From NCBI GenBank assembly GCA_001275005.1, contig JWZX01002904.1, forward strand, positions 1 to 64,000: a stretch of 64,000 bases of DNA. The letters run 5' to 3'. The position numbers and the translations under genes are program-made. Shown here piece by piece: positions 9,306 to 19,219 of the stretch. This DNA is from Chrysochromulina tobinii. Its lineage: Eukaryota > Haptophyta > Prymnesiales > Chrysochromulinaceae. The notes beneath the pieces are model-generated. The model worked only from the letters and a program-made list of their open reading frames with translations. It searched no databases and was not told where the DNA came from. How positions within the stretch are numbered: the stretch's first letter is position 1; every line of letters starts with the position of its first letter.

Positions 9306-11211
9306 CAACTCCCGGGCTCATTGCTACCCAAGAGTCGCAGTGCGTGGGAGGGAGGCGGCGCCGAGGCCGCTACCGCCAGCAGCAGCAGCAGCAACAGCAG
9401 CACTGCCGCCGCCGCCGCCGCCGCCGCCGCTTCGAACGCTGCGCCAGTGGTGACGGGCGGTACCGCCGGTCTGGGCGACGAGCCGCCCAAGGAGGATCCG
9501 GCGTGGCGGCTGGCGGAGGAGCAGAAGGAGCGCGGCAACCGCCGGTACGCGATCAAGTCGTGGGCAGAGGCGAACGTGTGCTACCAAAAGGCCATCAGTG
9601 AGCTGCGCAAGCATGCGGCGTGGGGTACCGCGACGGCCGAGGGCCGCGCGCTCAACACCCGGGCGGCCTCGTACCACGCCAACTCGGCGGCCGCGCTGAT
9701 GCAGCTCGCGCGCATGGCCGACGCCGTGGCCGAGTGCGACGCGGCGCTGCGCGCGGACAGTAAGCTGGGCAAGGCGCTGCTGCGTGTGGCGCACGTGCAG
9801 CTCATGCTCGGCGACACGGACGAGGCACGCCGCTTCTACCTCGAGGCCGCGCAGGTGGGCAACTCGGCCGAGAGCGAAGCGGGCCTCAAGGCGTGCGCCG
9901 ACGACGAGCAACAGGCGGCGCGGCTGCACTCGGAGCTCATCATGTGCCGCCGTGCGGCCGCCTCGACGATGGGCTCGGCCGCCTCGTCGCAGCAGCTCAA
10001 GGGGCTGCTCAACGCGCTCGAGACTGCGTGCACGCGCTCGCCGCACAACCTGACGCTGCGCTCGCTCCAAGCCGAAGCGCTCTCCGCCTCCGGCCGGATG
10101 ACCGAAGCGCACGCGCTGTGCGAGGCGCAGCTGGCCACACCGGCCGCGCACAAGGGCCACGCGTCGCTCTGGCACTGTACCCTCGGGCGCGTGCTCTACG
10201 ATTCGTCCCTGCTGCCCGAGGCCGCCGACAAGCTGTCCGAGAGCTTGGCGCGACCGAACGCGCCCGCGGGCGCCAAGCCGCTCCTGCGCCTCGTGCAGAA
10301 GCTGGAGACGGAGCGAACGGCGGGCAACAATGCCTTCAAGCGCGGGGACTGGACGCAGGCTGTCGAGGCGTACACGCGAGCGCTCGCCGTGGATCCGACC
10401 CACGCGCGCTTCAATGCGCTGCTCTACTGCAACCGTGGCGCCGCGCACGCCAAGAACAATGCGCTGCAGCAGGCGCTGGCCGACTGCTCGGCGGCGATCG
10501 CTCTCAACCGATCGTACGCGAAGGCATATCTTCGGCGAGGCGAGCTGCGCGCGCGCTGCGGCGACCGCTCGCGCGCGCTCGAGGATCTGGGGGCCGCGCA
10601 GCGGCTCGACGCGAGCGGGCCGGTCGGCCTCGAGGCTCAGCGGCGCGTCGCTGAGCTCCGAAAGGAACAGGCACGGGAGGCGGCGAATGCGGCGGGCGCG
10701 GCGGCGGGCGCGGGCGCGGGCTCGGGATGGGACCGTGCGCGCGCGCACCATGGAGGCAGCAGCGGCTACGCTGGCGCCGGCGCGTCGTCGCGTGGCGTCG
10801 GTAGCGAGCGGCCCTCGACGGCGGTGGCGCCGCCGCCCAAGGCGCCAAATCATTACGAGGTGCTCGGGGTCGAGCCGAGCGCCGACGCGGATGCGATCCG
10901 AAAGGCGTACAAGAAGCTGTGCCTCAAGTTCCACCCCGACAAGCACGCGTCCTCGCCCATGGCCGAGAAGGCCAAGGCGCAGGACGCCTTCTTGGCGGTG
11001 CAGAAGGCCTATGACGTCCTCTCAGATGTGACGCAGCGGCGTACCTATGATCTCGAGCAGCGCTCGAGATCGCGTGCCGGGGGGGCTCGGCGGCTTTGGC
11101 GGCGCGCGCGGCGCCGGCCCCTTTGGCTTTGCGTCGGGCATGGAGGACGACCTCTTCTCGGCCTTTTACGGACGTCATGCCCAGGCGCGCGCGCCGCCTG
11201 GGCGCCGATGA
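7977..11211 (+). CDS. TPR-J-domain co-chaperone (DNAJC7-like) with long disordered N-terminus; C-terminal frameshift
   Basis: The first ATG is 7977 (MGDFDIEPPTAKENLF). About 500 residues of Ala/Ser/Pro-rich, low-complexity sequence come first, with poly-Ser and poly-Ala from CAG/GCC runs near 9280-9430. TPR repeats start near 9510 (EEQKERGNRRYAIKSWAEA) and a second set near 10310 (ERTAGNNAFKRGDWTQAVEA). A J-domain starts near 10850 (NHYEVLGVEPSADADAI) and includes the catalytic HPD in CLKFHPDKH. Family knowledge: it couples Hsp90/Hsp70 clients through TPR and J domains. At a run of seven G (11079-11085) the frame becomes Arg-rich nonsense, whereas reading six G gives GGLGGFGGARGAGPFGF, a normal G/F region, and a stop at 11209-11211. 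The uncorrected frame would run to 11384. An assembly indel is likely. Confidence 0.85.
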
Positions 11212-11972
11212 TGCACGCGCTGGTGAGAGGTGGCGGCGCCGGTGAGGCGCCGAGCCGGGCGCTAGTACCAGCAGGGATGGGGCCGGGGCAGAGTTTCCCC
11301 ACAATCGCATGGCGGCGGCGGCGGAGGAGGAGGAGGAGGAGCAGCGCAGCGGAGGAGACACGACGGACACTGTGGGCCGGATGAGAGAGAAGGAGATTCG
11401 CATGCGTCCTGGGCCCTGGGGGGCTTCTCTGGCCGTTTAGCGTGCATGTGGTGTGCGGCGTGAGAGCAGTTGAGAGCAGCGGTGAGTTCTATGCGTGCTC
11501 CGGTGGGGCGACGGGCGTGAGCCGAGCGCGTCGGAGTTCTCTGCGGGGTCTCGGGTCTCGTCCTAGACGCAATTAGTTGAAGACGTCTCCATTCTCGCGG
11601 CGACCCCGACCGGCCGTCCCGCGCCGCGGGCGCATCGTCCATCGATCCCCGGACCCCCCCCGCGAGCCGCGTCCGCGACCGGCCCGGGCGGAGAGCGCCG
11701 GGCGAGCGGTCGAGTCGAGTCCGGAGTCCCGCTCGGCGCTCGCCCTCGGGGGCGAACCGGCTACACCGGGCGAAGCGGTCGGCCGCTCCCAAATTCAACA
11801 TCCTAATACACACCAAGTGCAGAGTGGCTCTCGCCTCACCTAGACGCAAGACGCTCGACCGACATGTCCTGTCTATCCTATCCTCGGCGCGATGCAGCAC
11901 AGTGACCGGTGAGGCACTCTCTGCTCAAATCAGATGGTGACAGCTTACACCCGGGGTTGCCGTCACCCCGCC
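11212..11972. other. Intergenic region, convergent
   Basis: Very GC-rich between 11580 and 11780. No conserved gene is recognised on either strand. It contains the 3' regions of the TPR-DnaJ and WD40 genes. Confidence 0.5.
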
Positions 11973-13425
11973 TCACTTGCTTCGCAAGCAGGCTTCAATG
12001 AGCAGATCAAGCACATCATCAGGAAACTTCATGCTGTATTTGTTCAGCCACAGCAGCTGCAAGACAAATCGCTGGGTGGTGATGTTGAACATCAAATGAT
12101 CTTTGCGAGACCAATCGACCATATCCCAGACTTTGATCGTCCCGCCGTTACATGCGGACACGATCTTGGTGCCATCGGGCGAAAACGCCACCGAGTTGAT
12201 CTGGCGCCTGTGCGCGTTCATCTTCTCGCTCAGCAGCTCCAGTTTGCCTGCCAGACAAGCCAGCGGGCGTCAGTTTTGGCCAAGGAGGGGCGATTTCGAG
12301 TTCGCGGCGCACCCGAATCCCAGACTTTGATCGTCCTTTCCTCCGATCCCGAGACGATCTTGGTCCCATCCGGGGAAAACGCCACTGACCTGATCCAGTC
12401 GTGTGGGCGTTTTTCTTCTCGCTCAGTAGCTCCAGCTTGCCTGCCAGACAAGCCAGCAGACGTCAGTTTTGGCCAAGGAGGGGCGATTTTGAGGGCTTCG
12501 GCACACCCGAATCCCAGACTTTGATCGTCTTGTCATGAGATCCGGACACAATCTTGGTCCCGACCGGGGAAAACGCGACCGACCTGATGATGTCGCTGTG
12601 GGCGTTCGCCTTCTCGCTCAGTAGCTCCAGCCCGCCTACCAGACAAGCCAACAGGCGTCAGGTTTGGCCACAAGGAGGGGCGATTTTGAGGGCACGGCGC
12701 ACCCGAATCCCAGACTTTGATCGTCTTGTCGAACGATCCCGACACAATCTTGGTCCCGTCCGGGGAAAACGCCACCGACAAGACGTAGCTGCTGTGCGCG
12801 TTCGCCTTCTCGCTCAACAGCTCCAGTGCGCCTGCCAGACAAGCCAACAGGCGTCAGGTTTGGCCACAAGGAGGGGCGATTTTGAGGGCTCGGCGCACCC
12901 GAATCCCAGACTTTGATCGTCTGGTCCCACGATCCCGACACAATCTTGGTCCCGTCCGGGGAAAACGCCACCGAGTTGATCCCCCGGCTGTGCGCGTTCA
13001 TCTTCTCGCTCAACAGCCCCAGTTTGTCTGCCAGACAAGCCATCAGGCGTCAGTTTTGGCCAAGGATGGGCGATTTTGAGCTCGCGGCGCACCTGAATCC
13101 CATACTTTGATCGTCCCGCCGTCACATGCGGACACGATCTTGGTGCCATCGGGCGAAAACGCCACCGAGTTGATCTGGCGCCTGTGCGCGTTCATCTTCT
13201 CGCTCAGCAGCTCCAGTTTGCCTGCCAGACAAGCCAGCGGGCGTCAGTTTTGGCCAAGGAGGGGCGATTTCGAGTTCGCGGCGCACCCGAATCCCAGACT
13301 TTGATCATCCCATCAGCCGATCCCGACACGATCTTGGTCCCGTCCGGGGAAAACGCAAGCGATAGGACGTAGACGTTGAGGGCGCTGGTCTTCTCCGCTA
13401 CACAGTTGATGAGCGTCGCGATCAT
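11973..13425 (-). CDS. WD40-repeat protein built from amplified exon-intron cassettes (one frameshift)
   Basis: Seven WD40 blades, each on its own exon. Exons (minus strand): 13287-13425, 13093-13221, 12899-13027, 12703-12831, 12507-12635, 12313-12440 and 11973-12247. The six introns are 65, 65, 67, 67, 66 and 65 nt, all phase 1, with GTGCG/GTGTG donors and CAG acceptors (TAG in intron 4). The full internal exons are 129 nt, so each adds 43 residues of the form LELLSEKxNAH...[15 protein letters not shown]..[10 protein letters not shown]. Exon 6 is 128 nt: one base is missing near 12399-12402, which breaks the frame. The last exon adds a distinct tail ending [12 protein letters not shown]. An acceptor-like TTCGCAG just before 13426 suggests further 5' exons that I cannot place. 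Seven blades make a closed propeller, a protein-interaction scaffold. Partners are unknown. Confidence 0.8.
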
Positions 13426-14457
13426 CCTGCGAACAAGAGAGAAGAAGAGAGTCTTTAGGCTGCATGCGTACATTCGGCAGCATGGAGATATGGGACCACA
13501 AAAGCGGCTGCAAGCTCGAAGGGCGCTTGAAGTGTCTCGGCGCAGACATGCAACAGCCAACAGAGTGCCGCAAGGATGAGGGGAATCGCGTGCGGCGTGT
13601 GGCTCCGAAGCTGTCATCGCGAACGGTGAGAGTCACAGGCCCTCGAGAGAGAGGCAGCCCAGCTCGGGTTCTCAGGATTGGGCAGTCGCGTGGCAGTGAA
13701 GCGCGCGGGGGTGGTGAGGAGGGAGGTGGACTGGTCGGCGGCGGCGCGCGACTGCGGAAAGGCACGCGGGAAAAAACCACAGTCGTGAGAGAGACAAAGG
13801 GAGAACGCATGTGTGCTCCCTCCGGAGTGTTGCAGGAGAGCCCGTGGGGCACTTTGGAGGAAAGCACCTGAGCGGATTCGATCGATTCCGTGTGCGAAGG
13901 CGGTGCGGTGTGCGCGTGCAGCGATCGCACCGACGCACGTTGAGCACAAAGAGCGACGGAGCGCGCGCGCACGGAGCGCGATGAGTGGGACGCGCAACGC
14001 AAAATACTGCGCCAAGCTCGTGTCGGCTGTCGAGCTCCTGCTCTCGGCGGCCCTCAGCCGCTCAGCGCAGCTCAGCGGCGACAAAAGGCTCTCGTGTTCA
14101 CGTGAATGGAGTCAGAATCTCACCGCCCCAAGAAAGCCTCGGAGAAAAGCCGAGACGGTCCCCGCCGCGCTCGAGGCTCGACTCACGTCACCGCCCGGTG
14201 GACTTCACGCCACCGACTCGTCACCGCACGTCACGGTCCGGTCGTCGAGCGGTCGAGGTGCAGTAGGTGCGGCCACTGCGGTGTACAGAAACTCTTATCT
14301 AATCAAGATCCAGATCTTAAAGGTGAGACACAACTCAGCAAGACGACAAAGTGAGCAAGGCAGAGGCCGCGATGGCCGAGGCCGCGCGCGCGGGCCCGCT
14401 CGCTTCAACTTGCACGGATCCTCGGTTTGCCCCCGCCCCCCGAGCCCCCCCAGCCCA
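13426..14457. other. Intergenic region, possible 5' end of the WD40 gene
   Basis: No supported complete gene. The part next to 13426 probably holds the leader or first exon of the WD40 gene. The rest is GC-rich, and no conserved protein is recognised. Confidence 0.45.
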
Positions 14458-16214
14458 TCAGTGCGCGGCGGGGGCGGGGGCGCGTCGCGTGGCGGACGCG
14501 ATGCGCGCGAGCAGCCGCCCCGCATGGGGCACGCGGCACGAGTGAAGTGTGAAGAGGAGCACCGAGAAGAGCGTGAGCGCGCCTGCTTGATGGGCGGACC
14601 CCAGGTGGACGGGTACGCAGTTGACCAGGGTCGCGATTCCCAGGCCCACCTGCCCCCATGCAGCCAGGAGCAGCACGTCGGTGGCGATGCGCAGCTGCAT
14701 GGGGAGCGGCATGCGCTGGGCGGAGAGCCAGAGCGCAGTCACGCTGCTCAGGGTCGTGAGCGCCAAGATGCGATGGTGCTGCGAGCAAGGGGTGGACGTT
14801 TCCAGGCGCATGGCATCAGTGTGGGGAAGTGATCCCATGGTGTGGGGAACTGATGGCGCATGGCATCAGTGTGGGGAACTGATGCCTGGTGTGGGGAACT
14901 GATGCCATGGTGTGGGGAACTGATGCCATGGTGTGGGGAACTGATGCCATGGTGTGGGGAACGGATGGCGCATGCCATCAGCGTGGGTCGTAAGGTGTTC
15001 GCGGTACGAAAGAGATGTCGCGTCGTCATCAGGTGCAATCATGGACGTCATCAGGTGCAATCATGGACGTCATCAGGTGCAATCAGGGACGTCATCAGGT
15101 GCAATCAGGGACGCCGCGTCGTCATGTGTAAGGGAGCAAGCGGCGCGTGCAGGTGGAGCGGGCAGGTGGCGCGGGCAGGTGGAGCGGGGCATACCAGCTG
15201 CACGGAGGGGACGGACTCGAAAAAGTTGCGGTAGAGCGGCGTGAGCTCCATGTACCCATCGGGCACCAGCCGACCTTCCATTAATGGGAAGGTGTTGAAC
15301 GCGTGGCCTGCCTGCATGCCCGCCACGAAGGCACCCGAGACGGCGGTGACACCGACGAGGAGCGCCAGCAGCCGCACGCGCGTCTGGAGCGTCTGGAGCG
15401 CGGCCATGGCGTGCTCGGCCCGCGGCTGCAGCACGCCCAGCCCCGTGTACAGCAGCAGGCTGAAGATGGCAAACGCGCAGCTCAGGTGGGTCGCCAGCCG
15501 GTAGGGCGAGACTCGCGGGATCCCGCCGGCGATCTCGTCGATGCGCTGCTTCTCGAGGCCAGACCTGACCATCCACCAGCCGACCAGGCCCTGCGAGCCG
15601 CCCATCACGAAGAGCAGGCCCAGCGTCGGCGCAAGCTTGCGCGGGATCTGGCCGCGCAGCGCGAACACGGCAAGGGGCACGCCGAAGATGAAGCCGATCG
15701 TGCGACCGAACGTGCGGTGTGCCCACTCCCAGAAAAAGATGTTCTTGAAATCGGCCAGGTCGAAGCCGCTGCCCGCGTACAGGCGCTGGTACTCGGGAAA
15801 CTCCTTGTACCGCGCAAACTCGGCCTCCCACGCCGCCGCGTCACGAGGCCACGGTTTGTTCTGCGGCCGCCAGTCAGTCATCGACAGACCCGAGCGTGTG
15901 AGCCGCGTGATACCGCCGACGACGACCATCGCGAAGACGGAGGCGCTCGTGCCGATCAGCCACCATCCGACCGCACGAGACGCCACCTCAGGCACGGCAG
16001 CGGAGGCCACGGCCGCCGTGACTGCGGAAGTCGACGCGCCTGCAGCGTGGCCGAGCTCCGGGTGGCCGACGGATATCGAGCTACGCGCACGGCAGCAGAG
16101 CCGCGACGGCGCGAGCGGCGCTACGCGTCTGCACAGGGCGCTCGACGCGGAGCCGCAGCCCAGCCGGAGCGCGCGGAGGAGCATACAGGGACGATCGGCG
16201 ACCAGAACTTTCAT
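14458..16214 (-). CDS. COX15: Cytochrome c oxidase assembly protein COX15 (heme A synthase), two exons
   Basis: Exons (minus strand) are 15195-16214 and 14458-14778, with a 416-nt phase-0 intron; 446 aa. The protein oxidises heme O to heme A in the inner mitochondrial membrane. Visible hallmarks are VVVGGITRLTRSGLSMTDW, FFWEWAHRTFGRTIG, YRLATHLSCAF and, after the splice, SVQL|HHRILALTT, then HLGSAHQAGAL. The four conserved heme-ligand histidine regions are therefore all present only in the spliced product. The start is ATG 16214 (MKVLVADRPCMLLRAL); the first 80 residues are Arg/Ser/Ala-rich with few acids, fitting a mitochondrial pre-sequence. Several hydrophobic segments are visible. The intron is packed with three different minisatellites. 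It is divergent from the nucleotide-sugar transporter. Confidence 0.93.
14779..15194 (-). repeat. COX15 intron filled with three minisatellites
   Basis: On the plus strand: about seven copies of a 21-nt unit (GGTGTGGGGAACTGATGCCAT, with variants) at 14818-14975; about four copies of a 22-nt unit based on GTCATCAGGTGCAATCATGG at 15026-15110; and GCAGGTGGAGCGG-type repeats at 15150-15190. All lie within the intron and none enters the exons. Confidence 0.85.
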
Positions 16215-16464
16215 GGGTGACGAAACAAGAGATCGCAACGGACGGAAACGGTGCACGTTTTAAGCACGTTTGAAGCACAAGTTCCAGACGCTGGTTAACG
16301 ATGCTCGATAGGATGAGAGGCAAGCCGTTACACACTGCACTTCACAGGCTCCCGCGTGAGCCGCCTCGGAGGAAGCGAAGCGAGAGGGATTTGCGCACCC
16401 TGTCCTCGCGCGCGGATCACAGCAGGGTAGCTGCTTCTCCGTGGAATCAGTTACCCTCTGACAC

Positions 16465-17553
16465 ATGGCGTACCAGAAGGTCCCTAGGGAGGTGGAAGAG
16501 GAGGGTGGTCAGCCAAACGAAAAGGCGACCCTGATCGCGCAGCCGCCGGCATCGGAGGATGAGGTGCATCGCGGCGGCCTCATGTCCAACACCACCTTCC
16601 TCCGGATGACGATCCTCATCTCGGTGACGATGCAGAATACTGCCTACGCGCTGCTGCGCCGCTACTCGCGCGGGCACCTGCAGGAGCGATATTCGACTTC
16701 GTCAGCGCTGCTCGTGATGGAGGTGGTCAAGATCTTACTCTCCGCTCAGCAGATCGCCTTCGGCGGCCACCAGAGCGACGTGCCTTCGGGCACGTTCGTG
16801 AGCAAGTTCAGCTTCCTGATCGCCCATTCGTGGAAGATGATCGTGCCCGCGGTCACGTACCTTGTCATGAACATCCTCGGCTTCATGGCGCTGCAGCACC
16901 TGGACGCCTCGACCTTCTCGATCATCGCGCAGATGAAGGTGTTCACGACGGCGGTCTTTTCGGTTCTGATCCTCGGGCGCTCGCTGCACATGCGCAAGTG
17001 GCGCGCGCTCACGACGCTCGTGCTCGGCGTCATACTCATCTCGAACGAGGCGATGCCCAAGATGGCGCACCGCCGTCTAGGGCAGCTTGACTCGAAAACC
17101 AGTGAGCAGATGCGCTCGTTTGCCATTGGTATGGCCGCGTCGTTCGGGGACGTGCTGCTCTCGGGCTTCGTGTCCATCTACTTCGAGATGGTGCTCAAGA
17201 GCAAGACGGAGACCTTCTCTGTGTGGGACCGCAACCTGCAGCTCGCCTTTTGGTCCATGCTGATCTACGCGCCTATCATGCTCTACGATCGGCCAAACGA
17301 CCCGTTTGGCGGATGGAGTGTGATCACGTTGCTCTGCGCCGCGTGCGGCGCGCTCGGCGGTGTGCTCGTGGCGCTCTCGATCAAGTACACGGACTCGATC
17401 ATGAAGACCATCGCCACTACGGGCTCGATTGTGCTCACCACAGTACTCAACGCCGCATTCCTGCAGGGCCCTTTCACACTCCCTATCTTGACCGGCACCA
17501 TCGTCGTCGTCATCTCCGTGTTCAACTACAGTGATCCAGGCGACCACGAGTAA
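16465..17553 (+). CDS. Nucleotide-sugar transporter, SLC35A-like
   Basis: 362 aa, intron-free, ATG at 16465. After a 45-residue acidic cytosolic N-terminus come about ten hydrophobic segments. Family motifs: TMQNTAYALLRRYSR, SSALLVMEVVKILL, MALQHLDASTFSIIAQMKV, SILILGRSLHMRKW-like FSVLILGRSL, and near the end SIMKTIATTGSIVLTTVLNA followed by FTLPILTGTIVVV. These match the UDP-galactose/CMP-sialate/UDP-GlcNAc transporter group of the Golgi. The actual substrate cannot be told from sequence. It supplies luminal glycosylation. Divergent from COX15, with about 250 bp between the two starts. Confidence 0.88.
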   Translation: MAYQKVPREVEEEGGQPNEKATLIAQPPASEDEVHRGGLMSNTTFLRMTILISVTMQNTAYALLRRYSRGHLQERYSTSSALLVMEVVKILLSAQQIAFGGHQSDVPSGTFVSKFSFLIAHSWKMIVPAVTYLVMNILGFMALQHLDASTFSIIAQMKVFTTAVFSVLILGRSLHMRKWRALTTLVLGVILISNEAMPKMAHRRLGQLDSKTSEQMRSFAIGMAASFGDVLLSGFVSIYFEMVLKSKTETFSVWDRNLQLAFWSMLIYAPIMLYDRPNDPFGGWSVITLLCAACGALGGVLVALSIKYTDSIMKTIATTGSIVLTTVLNAAFLQGPFTLPILTGTIVVVISVFNYSDPGDHE

Positions 17554-18161
17554 GCCACGAGCCGTCGAGCGGATGCGGCCTGCCTCCTGCCAGCCCTCCT
17601 CGCACCTGAGGAGATCAGGAGGCAGTCTCCGCCTATCCTCCCGTGAGAGCGCCGTGGGGTCCGCTGAGGGACTCGGGAGAGCGCTGCAGCCTGTGCACAT
17701 GGAGGTGGCAGTGGCAGTGGCATTTAGCATGAGCATGTCGGTATGCTATGTATGTGAGGACTGAGCTACGTGGGGAGGGCGACAGCCTATAGCCATGGCG
17801 GCGTGTTACAGCCCGCGCGCAGCCGGCCGCGGCGCGGGCGCCCCCCGCCCCTTCCGCCCGTCCCGGTGCGGTGGGTCCGCAAGCAACGCGCCGAGCGGCG
17901 GTACTGTTACAGTGTTAGTTTGAAGCAAGTAGGGAGTTACTCCGATGAGAGCACAAAACAGGATGATCACAAGTTTCTTCATAACTATGGATCTTTTCAC
18001 AAATCAGCCGCGATACGTCCGGTCCGGGTACGGACTCGAGGCCGGCAAACCCAGAAACGGACGCCCGTCTGCATCTCCTCCCATCTGCCCATCTGCGTCT
18101 CCGACAGCGAAATCTAGCTGGCCCTAGTGGTAGCTCGCTCAGCCGCGGCCCGCCACGAGCT
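17554..18161. other. Intergenic region, convergent
   Basis: No gene is supported. A locally A/T-rich patch lies at 17920-18010. Nothing else is recognised. Confidence 0.5.
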
Positions 18162-18983
18162 CTAGTACGTGAGCGCGAGCGCTGAGCTCTTATTTAGTGG
18201 CCTCTTCATCAGCATGCCGCTCGCCGAGTAGGCGCTGTGCTGCAGGTTGATCCACTCATGCACGCTCGCGAGCTCGGTGAGGCGCACGAGCGTGCCTGCC
18301 TGGAAGCTGCGCAGGCTGGAGGCCTCGCGCGTGCGCCGGCTCCGCAGCACTGCCCTCGGCAGCGCGCCCTCATCAGCGACCGCAACGTACTCGAGGCGAT
18401 ATGCTCTCTTCTGCGTGGGCATGGGTAGCAACCCGAAGACCCAATCGTAAATGGCTTGCGTGCGAGCCATCTGGAAGCTGGACGTGACGACGAGCAGGTT
18501 TGTCCACGGCCGCACGTCAGCATGCATCACGCGCGCAAAGAACGCGTTCCCTATCGTGTCGTCGGAATAGCCTTCGACGTAAATGTCGCTGCTCTTGACA
18601 CCCATCGCCCTCAGCTCTCGCGCCATGAGCGCCGCCTCCGGCACCGCGTAGCCGGCGGGGTCGACCCATTTCGGTTTGTGTGTCGTGCCTCCTCCGTTAC
18701 AAACAACTGCAGGCGCCGCGCCGCTGCGTGCGATCTGCGACTGGTACACGCTCGCCGCCTCCCGCAGCCGGCGCATCACCGTCTCATGCGGCTTGCCCTC
18801 ATTCGAAACGCCGCCCGCTAAAACGAGGATGGCGTCCACACTCGGAGAGAACAGATCGCTTCTGCTCTCGCTTGGGCGTGCTACGTAGCCGATGAGGCCG
18901 ATCACGAGCAGTACGGCGACGCATCGGGTGACGCTCGACATTGCCGACATAATGTCTGAGGACTTTTTACATTCGGCACACAT
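18162..18983 (-). CDS. DUF218 (YdcF/SanA-like) membrane-anchored protein
   Basis: About 273 aa from ATG 18983, or 262 aa from the ATG at 18950 (MSAMSSVTRCVAVLLVIGL). A single hydrophobic anchor lies near the N-terminus. The DUF218 core reads VDAILVLAGGVSNEGKPHE, VVCNGGGTTHKPKW, AALMARELRAMGVKSSDIYV, DTIGNAFFARV and LLVVTSSFQMARTQAIYDW. That is the Rossmann-like order of bacterial YdcF/ElyC proteins and plant homologues. The biochemical role of the family is poorly defined; envelope roles are proposed in bacteria. Divergent from the K+ channel gene, about 236 bp between starts. Confidence 0.8.
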   Translation of the reverse strand: MCAECKKSSDIMSAMSSVTRCVAVLLVIGLIGYVARPSESRSDLFSPSVDAILVLAGGVSNEGKPHETVMRRLREAASVYQSQIARSGAAPAVVCNGGGTTHKPKWVDPAGYAVPEAALMARELRAMGVKSSDIYVEGYSDDTIGNAFFARVMHADVRPWTNLLVVTSSFQMARTQAIYDWVFGLLPMPTQKRAYRLEYVAVADEGALPRAVLRSRRTREASSLRSFQAGTLVRLTELASVHEWINLQHSAYSASGMLMKRPLNKSSALALTY

Positions 18984-19219
18984 CCGAACATATAGATGAG
19001 GGTGTCTCGCTCCAGTTGCCCCTTCAAACCCAAAGCGATTCACGCTCTTCGTTCCATTTCACGCTCTTCGTCACAACTTCTGCATTTGGTCGAGTGCACG
19101 AAACGGCAGAGTCCCAACGTAGGGACGCGCGCTCGACCGCAACCAATATTGGTGCGCGTGATTATCGTGACGCGTTGCTCGACGCTCACACGATATCCTC
19201 CCATCCGTTCACTCGAGGC

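Noticed and set aside
11577-11843. rRNA-like or small coding GC-rich segment
   Set aside because: No conserved rRNA core sequence and no recognisable protein; low-complexity GC composition explains the open frames.
14818-15110. CRISPR-like regular repeats
   Set aside because: Units are tandem with no unique spacers, and they lie within a spliced intron of COX15 in a eukaryote.
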